Below, one piece after another: positions 6,821 to 13,901 of a stretch of DNA of 13,901 nt. A program made the translations under genes and the position numbers. Position 1 is the stretch's first letter; each line of letters begins with the position of its first letter. Source of the DNA: Deltaproteobacteria bacterium (GTDB lineage: Bacteria; Myxococcota_A; UBA796; GCA-2862545); contig JAFDJI010000030.1 of assembly GCA_019307545.1 (NCBI GenBank), positions 4,099 to 17,999 of the forward strand. Direction: 5' to 3'. Under the pieces are notes generated by a model. That model worked only from the letters and a program-made list of their open reading frames with translations, was not told the origin of the DNA and did not search any database.

Positions 6821-9800
6821 ATGCACGACTCCAGCAACGATGGGCTGGGGCCCGGACCCGGACTGCGGACGCAGGTCGGACGGTACCAACTTGGGGAGTC
6901 CATCGGAATGGGGGGGATGGCCTCGGTGTTCCGTGCGACCGCGTCGGACGGCACCATCGCCGCGGTCAAGATCCTCCACCCGGCGTCGGTGCTCCCCGAG
7001 GACGTGAAGCGCTTCACGCGCGAGTTCGACGCCCTGTCCCAGATGGACCACCCGAACATCGTGAAGGTGTTCGACGCTGGAATAGCGGATGGCTTCCCCT
7101 GGATCGGCATGGAGTACGTGGACGGGCAGGATCTGGAGCAGGCCGTCGAGCGGTGGGCCGATGATCCGCCGGCGGAGAGGTGGGAGCGAGTCGAGGGCAT
7201 CCTGCGGGGTCTCTGCAACGGTCTGCAGTACATGCACGACAAGGAGCTGGTCCACCGGGACCTGAAGCCCACCAACGTGCTGCTCACCCGAGACGGCGTT
7301 CCCAAGATCTCGGACTTCGGGGTGGTGAAGGACCCGAGCGCGACCGGCACCCAGCTCACCAAGGCCGGCCGTCTGGTGGGAACCGTGGCTTTCATGGCTC
7401 CGGAGCAGATCACAGGGGACGCGGTGGACCACCGGGCGGACCTGTACGCCCTGGGTGCGGTCCTGTACGTGATGCTGACCGGCAGGCGCCCCATCGAAGC
7501 ACAGAGCGTGGCGGGGTACCTCGCCCGACACCTCACCGAGATCCCCACCGCGGCTGGACAGATCGACCCCACAGTGCCGCCCCGCCTGGAGCAGGTCTGC
7601 ACCCGGCTCCTCGCCAAGGACCCCGAGCAGCGGTACCCCACCGCACGCGCTGTGCTCCAGGCCCTGGACCGCCCCGTAAGTGAGTCGCGCCTCCCCCTGC
7701 GGGGGCGGGACGCGGCGATGGCCCTGTGGGGGCGCATGCTGTCGGGTCTCGACGATGGGCAGCCCGCGGTGCTTACCCTCATCGGCCCCCAAGGGTCCGG
7801 GCGGAGCTACCTCCTCGACACCATGGCGCCCGAGGCAGAGGCCCACGGCACGCGCGTGGTGCGATCGGCGTTTGGTAGTCTCTCCCCGCTGAATGCCCTG
7901 GCGCAGGTGTTGGATCTCGAGGCGTCCGAGGATGACCTGCCGGGCGCCGTGGTCCCTGCCCTCAGCGATTGCCCCACAGTGCTCTTGGTGGACGACCTGG
8001 ATCAGTTCCCTGCCGGGGACGTGGAGGCGCTGGAGCGGGTCATCCGACGCGCTGCGGTTGGGGATGTTGGCCGTTTGCTCGTCGTGTACACCGCTGCTGG
8101 TGGGCGCAATGGTCTGGAGGGCATCGGATCGGGTTCGTCTACCGGGCTGGTCCCCGAAAATGCCCCCCTCTGCCCGCTGGACCGTGCCGCCGTGATCACA
8201 TTGGTCCGAGACCGCGGGATCACCGGGCCCGCGGCCCCGGTGTTGGGACGACGCCTCCACGAAGACTTCGGCGGGCGGCCCGGCGCCATCGACCAACAGC
8301 TGCAGGCACTCTTTGACGCCGGTTGGCTGGAGAACCTGGGCGACCTGGTGCAGGTCCGCCACCCGCTGAAGAACCTGCGACGCGATCCGCTGCCGGTGCC
8401 GGAGGCGGTGCGCACCGAGATCCTCGCGCAGCTCTCCCACCTCCACCTGCTCTCTCGCGAGCTCTTGGACGTGCTCTCCCTGTTGGGTCGCCCTGCGAGC
8501 ACATCGCTGTTGGAACGCTGTGCGTCCGACCCGGCAGCGGCTGCCAGGGCGCTCGACGAACTCGTGGAAATCGGTCTGTTGCGGCGGGCCTCCACCGACA
8601 CCGAGGAGATGCTGAATCTGGCCCACCCCTGCGCTTCCACCGTGATCGAGGAAGGGCTCGAGGAGGAGCAGCGGCGTGAGCGACACGCCGTCATCGCGCA
8701 CGCCCTGAGCAGCCGCCACCGTCGAGATGCGGCGCGCGAAGTGGCCACGCACCTCATGCATGCCGGCAACCTCCTGGCCGCGTACCCGATGTTTGTTCGG
8801 GCCGCCCGCCGCGCGGCGCGTGCCGCCCTGTTCTTCGACGTCCTGGAGATCTGCCGTACTGCGGAGAGGGTACAGCCGGGCGCTGAGAGTGAGTTGCCGC
8901 CGAAGGAGGCTGCCCGCTGCCGGCGGTGGCTTCGCCTCCTGGAGGGGGAGGCCCAGCTGGCCCGCGCTCGGTGGGAAGACGCCCTGGGGCCCTTGGAGCT
9001 GGCCGTGGCGGAGGCCCGTACCGAGGGCGATGGCGCGGTCCTCGCGCGATGCCTCGGCTCGCTCGGGCGCGCACACTATCGGCGCGGCCGCTTCGATCTC
9101 GCGGCGCCGCTGCTGGAGGAGGCGCTGGAATGTGTGGAAGCGGGGGATCCGGCCCGCGCTTCCGCGACCCGGGCGCTCGCCGACATCCGACTGCGAGACG
9201 GGCGCATCGAAGACGCCGTTCGCCTGTGGCAGGAAGCCCTCGACCTCGCGGTTGCGATCGGCTCACGTGATGGGGAGGCGCGCGCCCGCCGGGGTCTTGC
9301 GCACGTGTGCGCCCTTCAGGGCAAGCTCATTCGTTCGGCTGAGCTCCTGGACTTGGCGGAAGACCTCCTCCAGCTCGGTGGGGACGACCGGGTCCGGGCC
9401 GGGGTGATCACCCGCAACATCGAGCTCGATGCCGCCGCCGGTCGGTACGGGAGTGCGCTCCACCGAATCGACGCCCTCATCGAGTTGGCCCATCACCGCG
9501 AGATGGCGGAGCGCCTGCCCGAGGCCTACGCGCTGCAGGGTGACGTCCTGGAGGCCGTGGGCGACCGGGAGGGCGCGCTCCGTGCCGCCCAGGAGTCGCT
9601 CACCTACGCCGGGACCTTCGGGCCGACCACCTGGGAGGCCCGCCTGCGCGCCACCCGAACCCTTTGCGACCTCGATGCCCGGAACCTGGCGGCCGAGGCG
9701 CTCCCGGACGCCGACACACTTCCCCGCAACCGGGTGGACGACCCCTCGGGCCAGCACACGGCCCTCCGCGCCCGCCTCCTCGCTCATGGACGTGCCGCAG

Positions 9801-10144
9801 AAGCGCGCGACCTCGCCCATTGGGTTCTGGTCCGCCCACCCCCCCTGCTGAGCCTCCGCGCTGCCCGCATTGCCCTGGACATCTCCCACGCCCTCAGGAA
9901 GTGTGGGGACGTCGACAATGCCCGCAGCGCGGCAAAGCGCGGGCTGCGCGCCCTGGAAGGTCCCGGAGCGGACGGCCTGCGTCTCAAGCTGCTGCTGGCC
10001 CTGAATGCTGCGGCGCCCAACGATCGGGTGCTGCACGCCGCGGGCCAGATCGCCTCTCGCATCGCCGAGACCCTTCCGACAGGGCTCGCGGAGCGCTTCC
10101 GGAGCCGACCAGACCTCGCCGAGGCGCTGAATCACATCAGCTGA
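6821..10144 (+). CDS. Ser/Thr protein kinase - AAA/STAND ATPase-like - TPR fusion (paralogue 2)
   Basis: Protein of 1107 residues. The ATG at 6821 gives the same N-terminal spacing as paralogue 1 (K50, H145 and D165 coincide). The kinase domain covers about 20-285, with glycine loop IGMGGMASV (28-36), K50, a fully canonical H145-R-D147-L-K149-P-T-N152, D165-F-G and MAPEQ. The ATPase-like domain at about 297-530 has a P-loop G322-P-Q-G-S-G-R328-S, where arginine replaces the nearly invariant lysine, while Walker B (VLLVDDLD, 387-394) is kept. Nucleotide binding or hydrolysis is therefore probably weakened or lost. A lid or winged-helix-like stretch at about 535-650 and TPR-like helices at about 690-1000 follow. 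No membrane helix is seen. It lies 46 bases after paralogue 1 on the same strand, so co-transcription is likely, possibly with its own promoter as well. Role: a cytoplasmic signalling kinase with a scaffold tail; substrate unknown. Confidence 0.92.
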   Translation: MHDSSNDGLGPGPGLRTQVGRYQLGESIGMGGMASVFRATASDGTIAAVKILHPASVLPEDVKRFTREFDALSQMDHPNIVKVFDAGIADGFPWIGMEYVDGQDLEQAVERWADDPPAERWERVEGILRGLCNGLQYMHDKELVHRDLKPTNVLLTRDGVPKISDFGVVKDPSATGTQLTKAGRLVGTVAFMAPEQITGDAVDHRADLYALGAVLYVMLTGRRPIEAQSVAGYLARHLTEIPTAAGQIDPTVPPRLEQVCTRLLAKDPEQRYPTARAVLQALDRPVSESRLPLRGRDAAMALWGRMLSGLDDGQPAVLTLIGPQGSGRSYLLDTMAPEAEAHGTRVVRSAFGSLSPLNALAQVLDLEASEDDLPGAVVPALSDCPTVLLVDDLDQFPAGDVEALERVIRRAAVGDVGRLLVVYTAAGGRNGLEGIGSGSSTGLVPENAPLCPLDRAAVITLVRDRGITGPAAPVLGRRLHEDFGGRPGAIDQQLQALFDAGWLENLGDLVQVRHPLKNLRRDPLPVPEAVRTEILAQLSHLHLLSRELLDVLSLLGRPASTSLLERCASDPAAAARALDELVEIGLLRRASTDTEEMLNLAHPCASTVIEEGLEEEQRRERHAVIAHALSSRHRRDAAREVATHLMHAGNLLAAYPMFVRAARRAARAALFFDVLEICRTAERVQPGAESELPPKEAARCRRWLRLLEGEAQLARARWEDALGPLELAVAEARTEGDGAVLARCLGSLGRAHYRRGRFDLAAPLLEEALECVEAGDPARASATRALADIRLRDGRIEDAVRLWQEALDLAVAIGSRDGEARARRGLAHVCALQGKLIRSAELLDLAEDLLQLGGDDRVRAGVITRNIELDAAAGRYGSALHRIDALIELAHHREMAERLPEAYALQGDVLEAVGDREGALRAAQESLTYAGTFGPTTWEARLRATRTLCDLDARNLAAEALPDADTLPRNRVDDPSGQHTALRARLLAHGRAAEARDLAHWVLVRPPPLLSLRAARIALDISHALRKCGDVDNARSAAKRGLRALEGPGADGLRLKLLLALNAAAPNDRVLHAAGQIASRIAETLPTGLAERFRSRPDLAEALNHIS

Positions 10145-10147
10145 TGG

Positions 10148-10183
10148 CGATTCGCCGAGGCGGGTGCTTTCCACGCCGAATCG
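10148..10183 (+). other. Inverted repeat in the gap between kinase genes 2 and 3
   Basis: CGATTCG (10148-10154) is matched perfectly by CGAATCG (10177-10183), giving a 7-bp stem around a 22-base loop, with two further possible pairs inside after one mismatch. An alternative inner stem GGCG/CGCC (10159-10162 with 10174-10177) overlaps it. It has no T-tract. It may be an operator or an mRNA structure sitting just before the start of the third gene; chance is not excluded. Confidence 0.3.
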
Positions 10184-10198
10184 GATAGACGGCCAGCC

Positions 10199-13100
10199 AT
10201 GAGCGCCCGAAAAAGCCCGGCTGGCGGCTCCGATGAGCCCATCGAGATGGGCGGGGTGGTCCTCCACCCCGGGTCCCGCATCGGCAACTACGTCTTCCTC
10301 CGTGAGATCGGGAGTGGCGGCATGGCCCGGGTGCTCCTGGCGAAGGACCCCGCCGATCAGCTGGTGGCCCTCAAGGTACTCCGCAAGAGCCGTTTCAAGA
10401 CCGGCCTGGGGCGATTCCGACGGGAGTTCCGCGCGCTGTCCCACCTCAACCACCCCAACGTGATTCGGGTCGATGCCTACGGCGACCTCTTTGGGCACCC
10501 CTACATCGCCATGGAGTACGTGGACGGGCCCGATCTACACACCACCATCCGGAGCTTCCGCGGCTGGGATCCGGAGAAGCGATGGATCCGCTGTGAGGAG
10601 ATCCTGGTCGACCTGTGCCGGGCCCTCGCCGCGGTACACCGGCGCGGCCTGGTGCATCGGGACCTCAAGCCGAGCAACGTGCTCATCAATCAGGAGGAGG
10701 CCTGCAAGCTCACCGACTTCGGCATCGTGAAGGACCTCGACCCCAGTCACGACCCCCACCACAGCACCACCCTTGTCGGTACCTGGGCCTACGCGTCGCC
10801 CGAACAGATCACCGGGAGCGCCATCGACCACCGCTCCGACCTGTACTCCCTGGGCGTGATTCTCTTCGCGATGCTTACCGGCAAACGCCCGTTCGTGGCC
10901 AATGACATGGCGGGGTACCTGGCGCTCCACCGCGACCGCCCGGCCCCCGCGCCTCGGGACGTCAAAAGGGACATTCCGGAGCATATGGACGAGATCTGCC
11001 GCCGACTGTTGCAGAAGGCGCCGCGGGACCGGTTCCAGTCCGCACAGGAGATCCTCTACCGGCTGGAGGCCGAAGAACGAGCGCTCCCAGTGTCCACCAA
11101 CGAGGCCTGGGAGCCGTCCCTGGTGGGGCGGGACCTGGAGCAGGAGATCCTCACGGACGCCGTGGCTGCCCTCACCGACTGCCGCCCGAACGTCATCGTG
11201 CTCGAGGGGGACGACGGTGCGGGGAAGTCGCGGCTGGTCGACATCGCGGCGAACCGGGCACGCGACCTGGGCATCTCCTACCACCGCCTCGAGTTCCAGC
11301 GCGGGGCGCCCGTGTTTGCCCCGATCATCAAGATGGACCGTGCCCTGGTGCGGGAGTTGGGCGATCGCACTCCGCCGGAGCTTCGCTCGGCCCTGCGGGG
11401 CTTCCGCCAGGACAGCCCCACTCGGGGGGATGTCCGCTTTGCGCTTTACGACGGCACGCGAGAAGCCATCCGGCTGGTCCTGGAGGACCGGCCCACGATG
11501 CTGCTACTGGACGACCTGCACGAGGCACATCCGCGGGAGGTGGACCTCGCCGCCTACCTGGTGCGCACCCTGATCGTCCAGGCCGGGCTGCCACTCCTGG
11601 TGATCTGCACGCTCCGCCCCAAGGCCAACGCCGCCGCTGATGCCTTCGCCGAAGGCGAGCAACACGGCTTCGAGCCTCGCGAGATGACGGTGGGTGCCCT
11701 GTCCAAGCAGGACGTGGCGCAGATGGTGTTCGACCTGCTCGGCGACTCCAAGGGCGCTCGCATGTTGGCACAACGGCTCCACAGCGAGACCGAGGGCAAC
11801 GCCTACTTCGTCACCGAGTTCCTCCGGTCTCTGCAGGCCCATGGGGTGATCGTCGAGGTACACGACGCCAAGGTGCTCACCCTCTCGACCGAGGAGATCG
11901 CCACCGGCCACCTGGAGATCCCACTCGGTGTACGCCAGATGATGAAGAGCCGTCTCGAGGGCGTCAAAACCGAGGACCGAAAGGTGTTGGAGGCGCTCGC
12001 GGTGGGCGGACGAGAGGTCGACCTGGACGTGCTGCTGGATGTGCTGGACCAGGACGAAGAGGAAGTACTCGACAGCCTGGATCGGATGCTCGTGGCGGGC
12101 ATCGTCCGCGAGCGGCGCGCCGGAGACCTGATCCTGCACTCGGTCACCCACCGCAAGTTCGCCGATGTGGTCTACCGCGACCTGCACCCGGACCGCCGCG
12201 CCAACCTCCACCGGCGGATGGCTGCGGCGTTGGAGATCCACTACTCCCAGAACCCGGCCGCCCTCGAGGTCGTGGGGGAGCACTACCGTCGCGCGGGCGA
12301 TGCCGGACGAGCCTTCCGATACCTCGTCGCGGCCGCGAAGCGGCTGGCGGATCGGTCGCTGGCACAGGAGGCCTGGGAGCTCACCGAGAAGGCGGGGGCC
12401 CTCGAGGAGTCCGCTATGGACGACCTCACCCGGGGGGACTACCGCTCCTACCGCCGCGATTGTCTCGCGGTACGGGCGAGCGTGCTCTACAACCGCGCCG
12501 ACTGGTCGGAGTCGGAGCGGACCTGGCGCGCCGTGCTCGCCATGGCCGACGAAGACGGTGACCCCCGCGCGGCATGCCGGGCCGCGCTGGAGTTGGCCAC
12601 GGTGCTGCGTCGCCGCGGTCGCAACAAGGAGAGCCGCCGCTTCGCCGAGCAGGCTCTGGACGCCTCTCGGCGCCTCCACTACCGCGAGGGGGTCGCGGAC
12701 GCGCTCCACTGCATCGCGGCCCTGGCGTGGTCGGCCAGCGACCTCGACGAGTGTGAGCGTGTGGCAAACGAGGGTCTGCTGGTGGCCCAGGGGAGCGACC
12801 TCGCCGACCGGCGCGCCGAACTGCTACTCGCGCTCACCGCGGCTCAGGCCACCCGTGGGCACCTGGCTTCCGCCACCTCCGGACTCACCGAGGCGGAGGT
12901 GATCTTCCGCGAGCTACGAAAGAAGCGACCCCGCTGCCTGGCGCTCGCCAACCTGGCCGAGCTGCTCACCTGGCAGGGCGAGCCGCTCCAGGCCCGGCAG
13001 CGCGCGCACGCTGCGGTCGAGATCTCCGAGGAGCTGGACTACAAGCTTGGGCGCACCGCCTCCACCCGGGCGATGTCCGTCGCGGCCCTGGACCTCGGCC

Positions 13101-13714
13101 TGTACGAGGAAGCGAAGGAAGGGCTGGTGCAGGCGGTGACCCTGGCGCGCGAAATCGACCTACCCGAGGAGATCCTGGCCAGCCTCGCCGGGTTGGTGCA
13201 GCTCAGCGTGGAGCGGGAACAATACGACGCTGCCAGCACCTACGCCGTGGAGGCGCTGGACACGGCCGGCCGCCGTGATCCCGAACGCTACAGCCCCCTG
13301 ATTCGGGCCCACCTCGCCCGCGCCATGGCCCATGGAGACAGGGGCGATGCCCATACCATGGCCATGGGCGCCGAACAGGTCGCGGAGGGGTTGCCCATCC
13401 CCCGCCGCACCCAGGTGCAGCTCGGGCTGGCCTGGGCTCACCTGGCGATGGGGCACGATGAGGAGGCGCGGAAGTACGCGCGCACGGTCCTGCACAACGC
13501 CGGGAGTCGGGGCTTCCGCCTCTGGGCCTTGGAGGCGCGCGCCCTGATGGCCCACCTCAGCGAGGGCGAGGAGGCGGACACCCACCGCGCCGTGGGCCAG
13601 GAACTGGCGCGGGACTTCACCGGGGGACTGTCTCCGGAGATGGCGCGGGCGTTCATGCGGCGGCCCTTCCTGAAATACTTCGACGAACCGATTCCGGAAG
13701 GGGAAGAGGCCTAA
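10199..13714 (+). CDS. Ser/Thr protein kinase - AAA/STAND ATPase - TPR fusion (paralogue 3)
   Basis: Protein of 1171 residues starting at the ATG at 10199; no clear Shine-Dalgarno precedes it. The N-terminal leader before the kinase is 8-9 residues longer than in the other paralogues. The kinase domain covers about 30-295: glycine loop IGSGGMARV (37-45), K59, H153-R-D155-L-K157-P-S-N160, D173-F-G, and an SPEQ in place of the usual APEQ. The ATPase domain at about 308-560 begins with SLVGRDLEQEIL and has an intact P-loop G337-D-D-G-A-G-K343-S and Walker B LLLDDLHE (435-442). A winged-helix-like region covers about 575-685, and TPR-type helical repeats run from about 690 to 1150. No membrane segment is seen. 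It is the only paralogue with canonical lysines in both the kinase catalytic loop and the P-loop, so it is the best candidate for a fully active member. It ends the run of genes; a repeat region follows. Confidence 0.93.
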   Translation: MSARKSPAGGSDEPIEMGGVVLHPGSRIGNYVFLREIGSGGMARVLLAKDPADQLVALKVLRKSRFKTGLGRFRREFRALSHLNHPNVIRVDAYGDLFGHPYIAMEYVDGPDLHTTIRSFRGWDPEKRWIRCEEILVDLCRALAAVHRRGLVHRDLKPSNVLINQEEACKLTDFGIVKDLDPSHDPHHSTTLVGTWAYASPEQITGSAIDHRSDLYSLGVILFAMLTGKRPFVANDMAGYLALHRDRPAPAPRDVKRDIPEHMDEICRRLLQKAPRDRFQSAQEILYRLEAEERALPVSTNEAWEPSLVGRDLEQEILTDAVAALTDCRPNVIVLEGDDGAGKSRLVDIAANRARDLGISYHRLEFQRGAPVFAPIIKMDRALVRELGDRTPPELRSALRGFRQDSPTRGDVRFALYDGTREAIRLVLEDRPTMLLLDDLHEAHPREVDLAAYLVRTLIVQAGLPLLVICTLRPKANAAADAFAEGEQHGFEPREMTVGALSKQDVAQMVFDLLGDSKGARMLAQRLHSETEGNAYFVTEFLRSLQAHGVIVEVHDAKVLTLSTEEIATGHLEIPLGVRQMMKSRLEGVKTEDRKVLEALAVGGREVDLDVLLDVLDQDEEEVLDSLDRMLVAGIVRERRAGDLILHSVTHRKFADVVYRDLHPDRRANLHRRMAAALEIHYSQNPAALEVVGEHYRRAGDAGRAFRYLVAAAKRLADRSLAQEAWELTEKAGALEESAMDDLTRGDYRSYRRDCLAVRASVLYNRADWSESERTWRAVLAMADEDGDPRAACRAALELATVLRRRGRNKESRRFAEQALDASRRLHYREGVADALHCIAALAWSASDLDECERVANEGLLVAQGSDLADRRAELLLALTAAQATRGHLASATSGLTEAEVIFRELRKKRPRCLALANLAELLTWQGEPLQARQRAHAAVEISEELDYKLGRTASTRAMSVAALDLGLYEEAKEGLVQAVTLAREIDLPEEILASLAGLVQLSVEREQYDAASTYAVEALDTAGRRDPERYSPLIRAHLARAMAHGDRGDAHTMAMGAEQVAEGLPIPRRTQVQLGLAWAHLAMGHDEEARKYARTVLHNAGSRGFRLWALEARALMAHLSEGEEADTHRAVGQELARDFTGGLSPEMARAFMRRPFLKYFDEPIPEGEEA

Positions 13715-13716
13715 CA

Positions 13717-13737
13717 GCGAGGGAGCCAATCCCCCGC
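13717..13737 (+). terminator. Weak hairpin after the third kinase gene
   Basis: GCGAGGG and CCCCCGC pair around the 7-base loop AGCCAAT with a single A-C mismatch, starting 3 bases past the stop codon. The position suits transcription termination, but there is no T-run after the stem, so an intrinsic terminator is only a weak call. Confidence 0.25.
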
Positions 13738-13758
13738 AAGGCGCAACATCTCCACGAT

Positions 13759-13901
13759 GACGCCGGTCTCGTCGGCGGAGACGCTCCCCCCTCCTCGCCG
13801 CCTGCGGCGTTCCCCTGCGTCGCGCTAGCGCGACGCCGGTCTCGTCGGCGGAGACGCTCCACCCTCCTCGCCGCCTGCGGCGTTCCCCTGCGTCGCGCTA
13901 G
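13759..13901. repeat. 73-bp-period tandem repeat, two copies visible, continuing past the window
   Basis: Copies at 13759-13828 and 13832-13901 agree at 69 of 70 bases (the single difference is C at 13788 versus A at 13861) and are joined by CGC. The period of 73 is not a multiple of 3, and stop codons and frame shifts between copies argue against a coding repeat. Each unit contains inner inverted repeats: CGCCG/CGGCG near its start, GTCTC/GAGAC overlapping that, and CGCCGC-CT-GCGGCG in its middle. The array touches the window end, so copy number is unknown. Confidence 0.9.
13817..13836. repeat. Perfect 20-bp palindrome at the repeat junction
   Basis: GCGTCGCGCTAGCGCGACGC is identical to its own reverse complement. 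It is formed by the end of one repeat unit (to CTAG at 13828), the linker CGC and the start of the next unit, so it would recur at every junction of a longer array. It could be a dimeric protein binding site or a cruciform-forming element. Confidence 0.85.

Noticed and set aside
6614..9076. 820-codon open frame on the minus strand opposite kinase genes 1 and 2
   Set aside because: Its translation shows no recognisable domain and is rich in Gly, Arg, His and Gln, as expected of the antisense of a high-GC gene. It spans the end of one real kinase and most of the next, both with intact motifs.
9263..10498. 411-codon minus-strand open frame across the gap between kinase genes 2 and 3
   Set aside because: It would cover the start and glycine loop of paralogue 3 and has no domain signature.
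11504..12709. 401-codon minus-strand open frame inside kinase gene 3
   Set aside because: It is antisense to the ATPase and TPR regions, with composition typical of a GC-rich shadow.
13653..13862. Minus-strand open frame over the end of kinase gene 3 and the repeat
   Set aside because: It is Arg-rich, runs through a 73-bp repeat whose period shifts frame, and has no start signal or domain.
13759..13901. CRISPR array
   Set aside because: The copies are adjacent, with only a 3-base linker and no variable spacers, so this is a tandem repeat.

Overview
The window is very GC-rich, gene-dense bacterial DNA. The codon third positions are so GC-biased that long spurious open frames run through every real gene. 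Several features point to a deltaproteobacterial or myxobacterium-like (Myxococcota) genome: several large cytoplasmic Ser/Thr kinases fused to an AAA/STAND ATPase and a TPR tail, a catalytic loop of the HRDVxPxN type, and a GldG-like plus DUF4340 gene pair. This taxonomic call is an inference from gene content; no rRNA or other marker gene is present.

Layout. (1) Positions 1-2071, + strand: the 3' part of a GldG-like ABC-transporter auxiliary membrane protein, overlapping by 4 bases (ATGA) a DUF4340 protein. Both look envelope-anchored with extracytoplasmic domains, and the transporter ATPase and permease genes probably lie just upstream. (2) Positions 2072-2152: a convergent gap holding two facing arrays of a GCTGA-type heptamer repeat. 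(3) Positions 2153-3227, - strand: a small three-helix membrane protein and, 4 bases upstream of it, an intact PP2C-type Ser/Thr phosphatase. (4) Positions 3228-3339: a divergent promoter region with an AT-rich core. (5) Positions 3340-13714, + strand: three consecutive paralogues of 1107-1171 residues, each built as Ser/Thr kinase, then AAA_16/STAND-type ATPase, then TPR superhelix. They are separated by gaps of only 46 and 54 bases. (6) Positions 13715-13901: a short hairpin, then a 73-bp-period tandem repeat whose junction is a perfect 20-bp palindrome. The repeat runs to the window edge.

How the genes may work together. The central block looks like a phospho-signalling island, with three 'writer' kinases that also carry a nucleotide-dependent switch and a protein-binding scaffold, and one divergently encoded 'eraser' phosphatase. 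The paralogues are not equivalent at key residues. The first lacks the catalytic-loop lysine (HRDVTPTN). The second has arginine in place of the P-loop lysine (GPQGSGRS). The third keeps canonical residues at both sites. This suggests functional specialisation rather than recent redundancy. No substrate, transcription factor or secretion gene in the window shows what the kinases control, so the output of the system is unknown.
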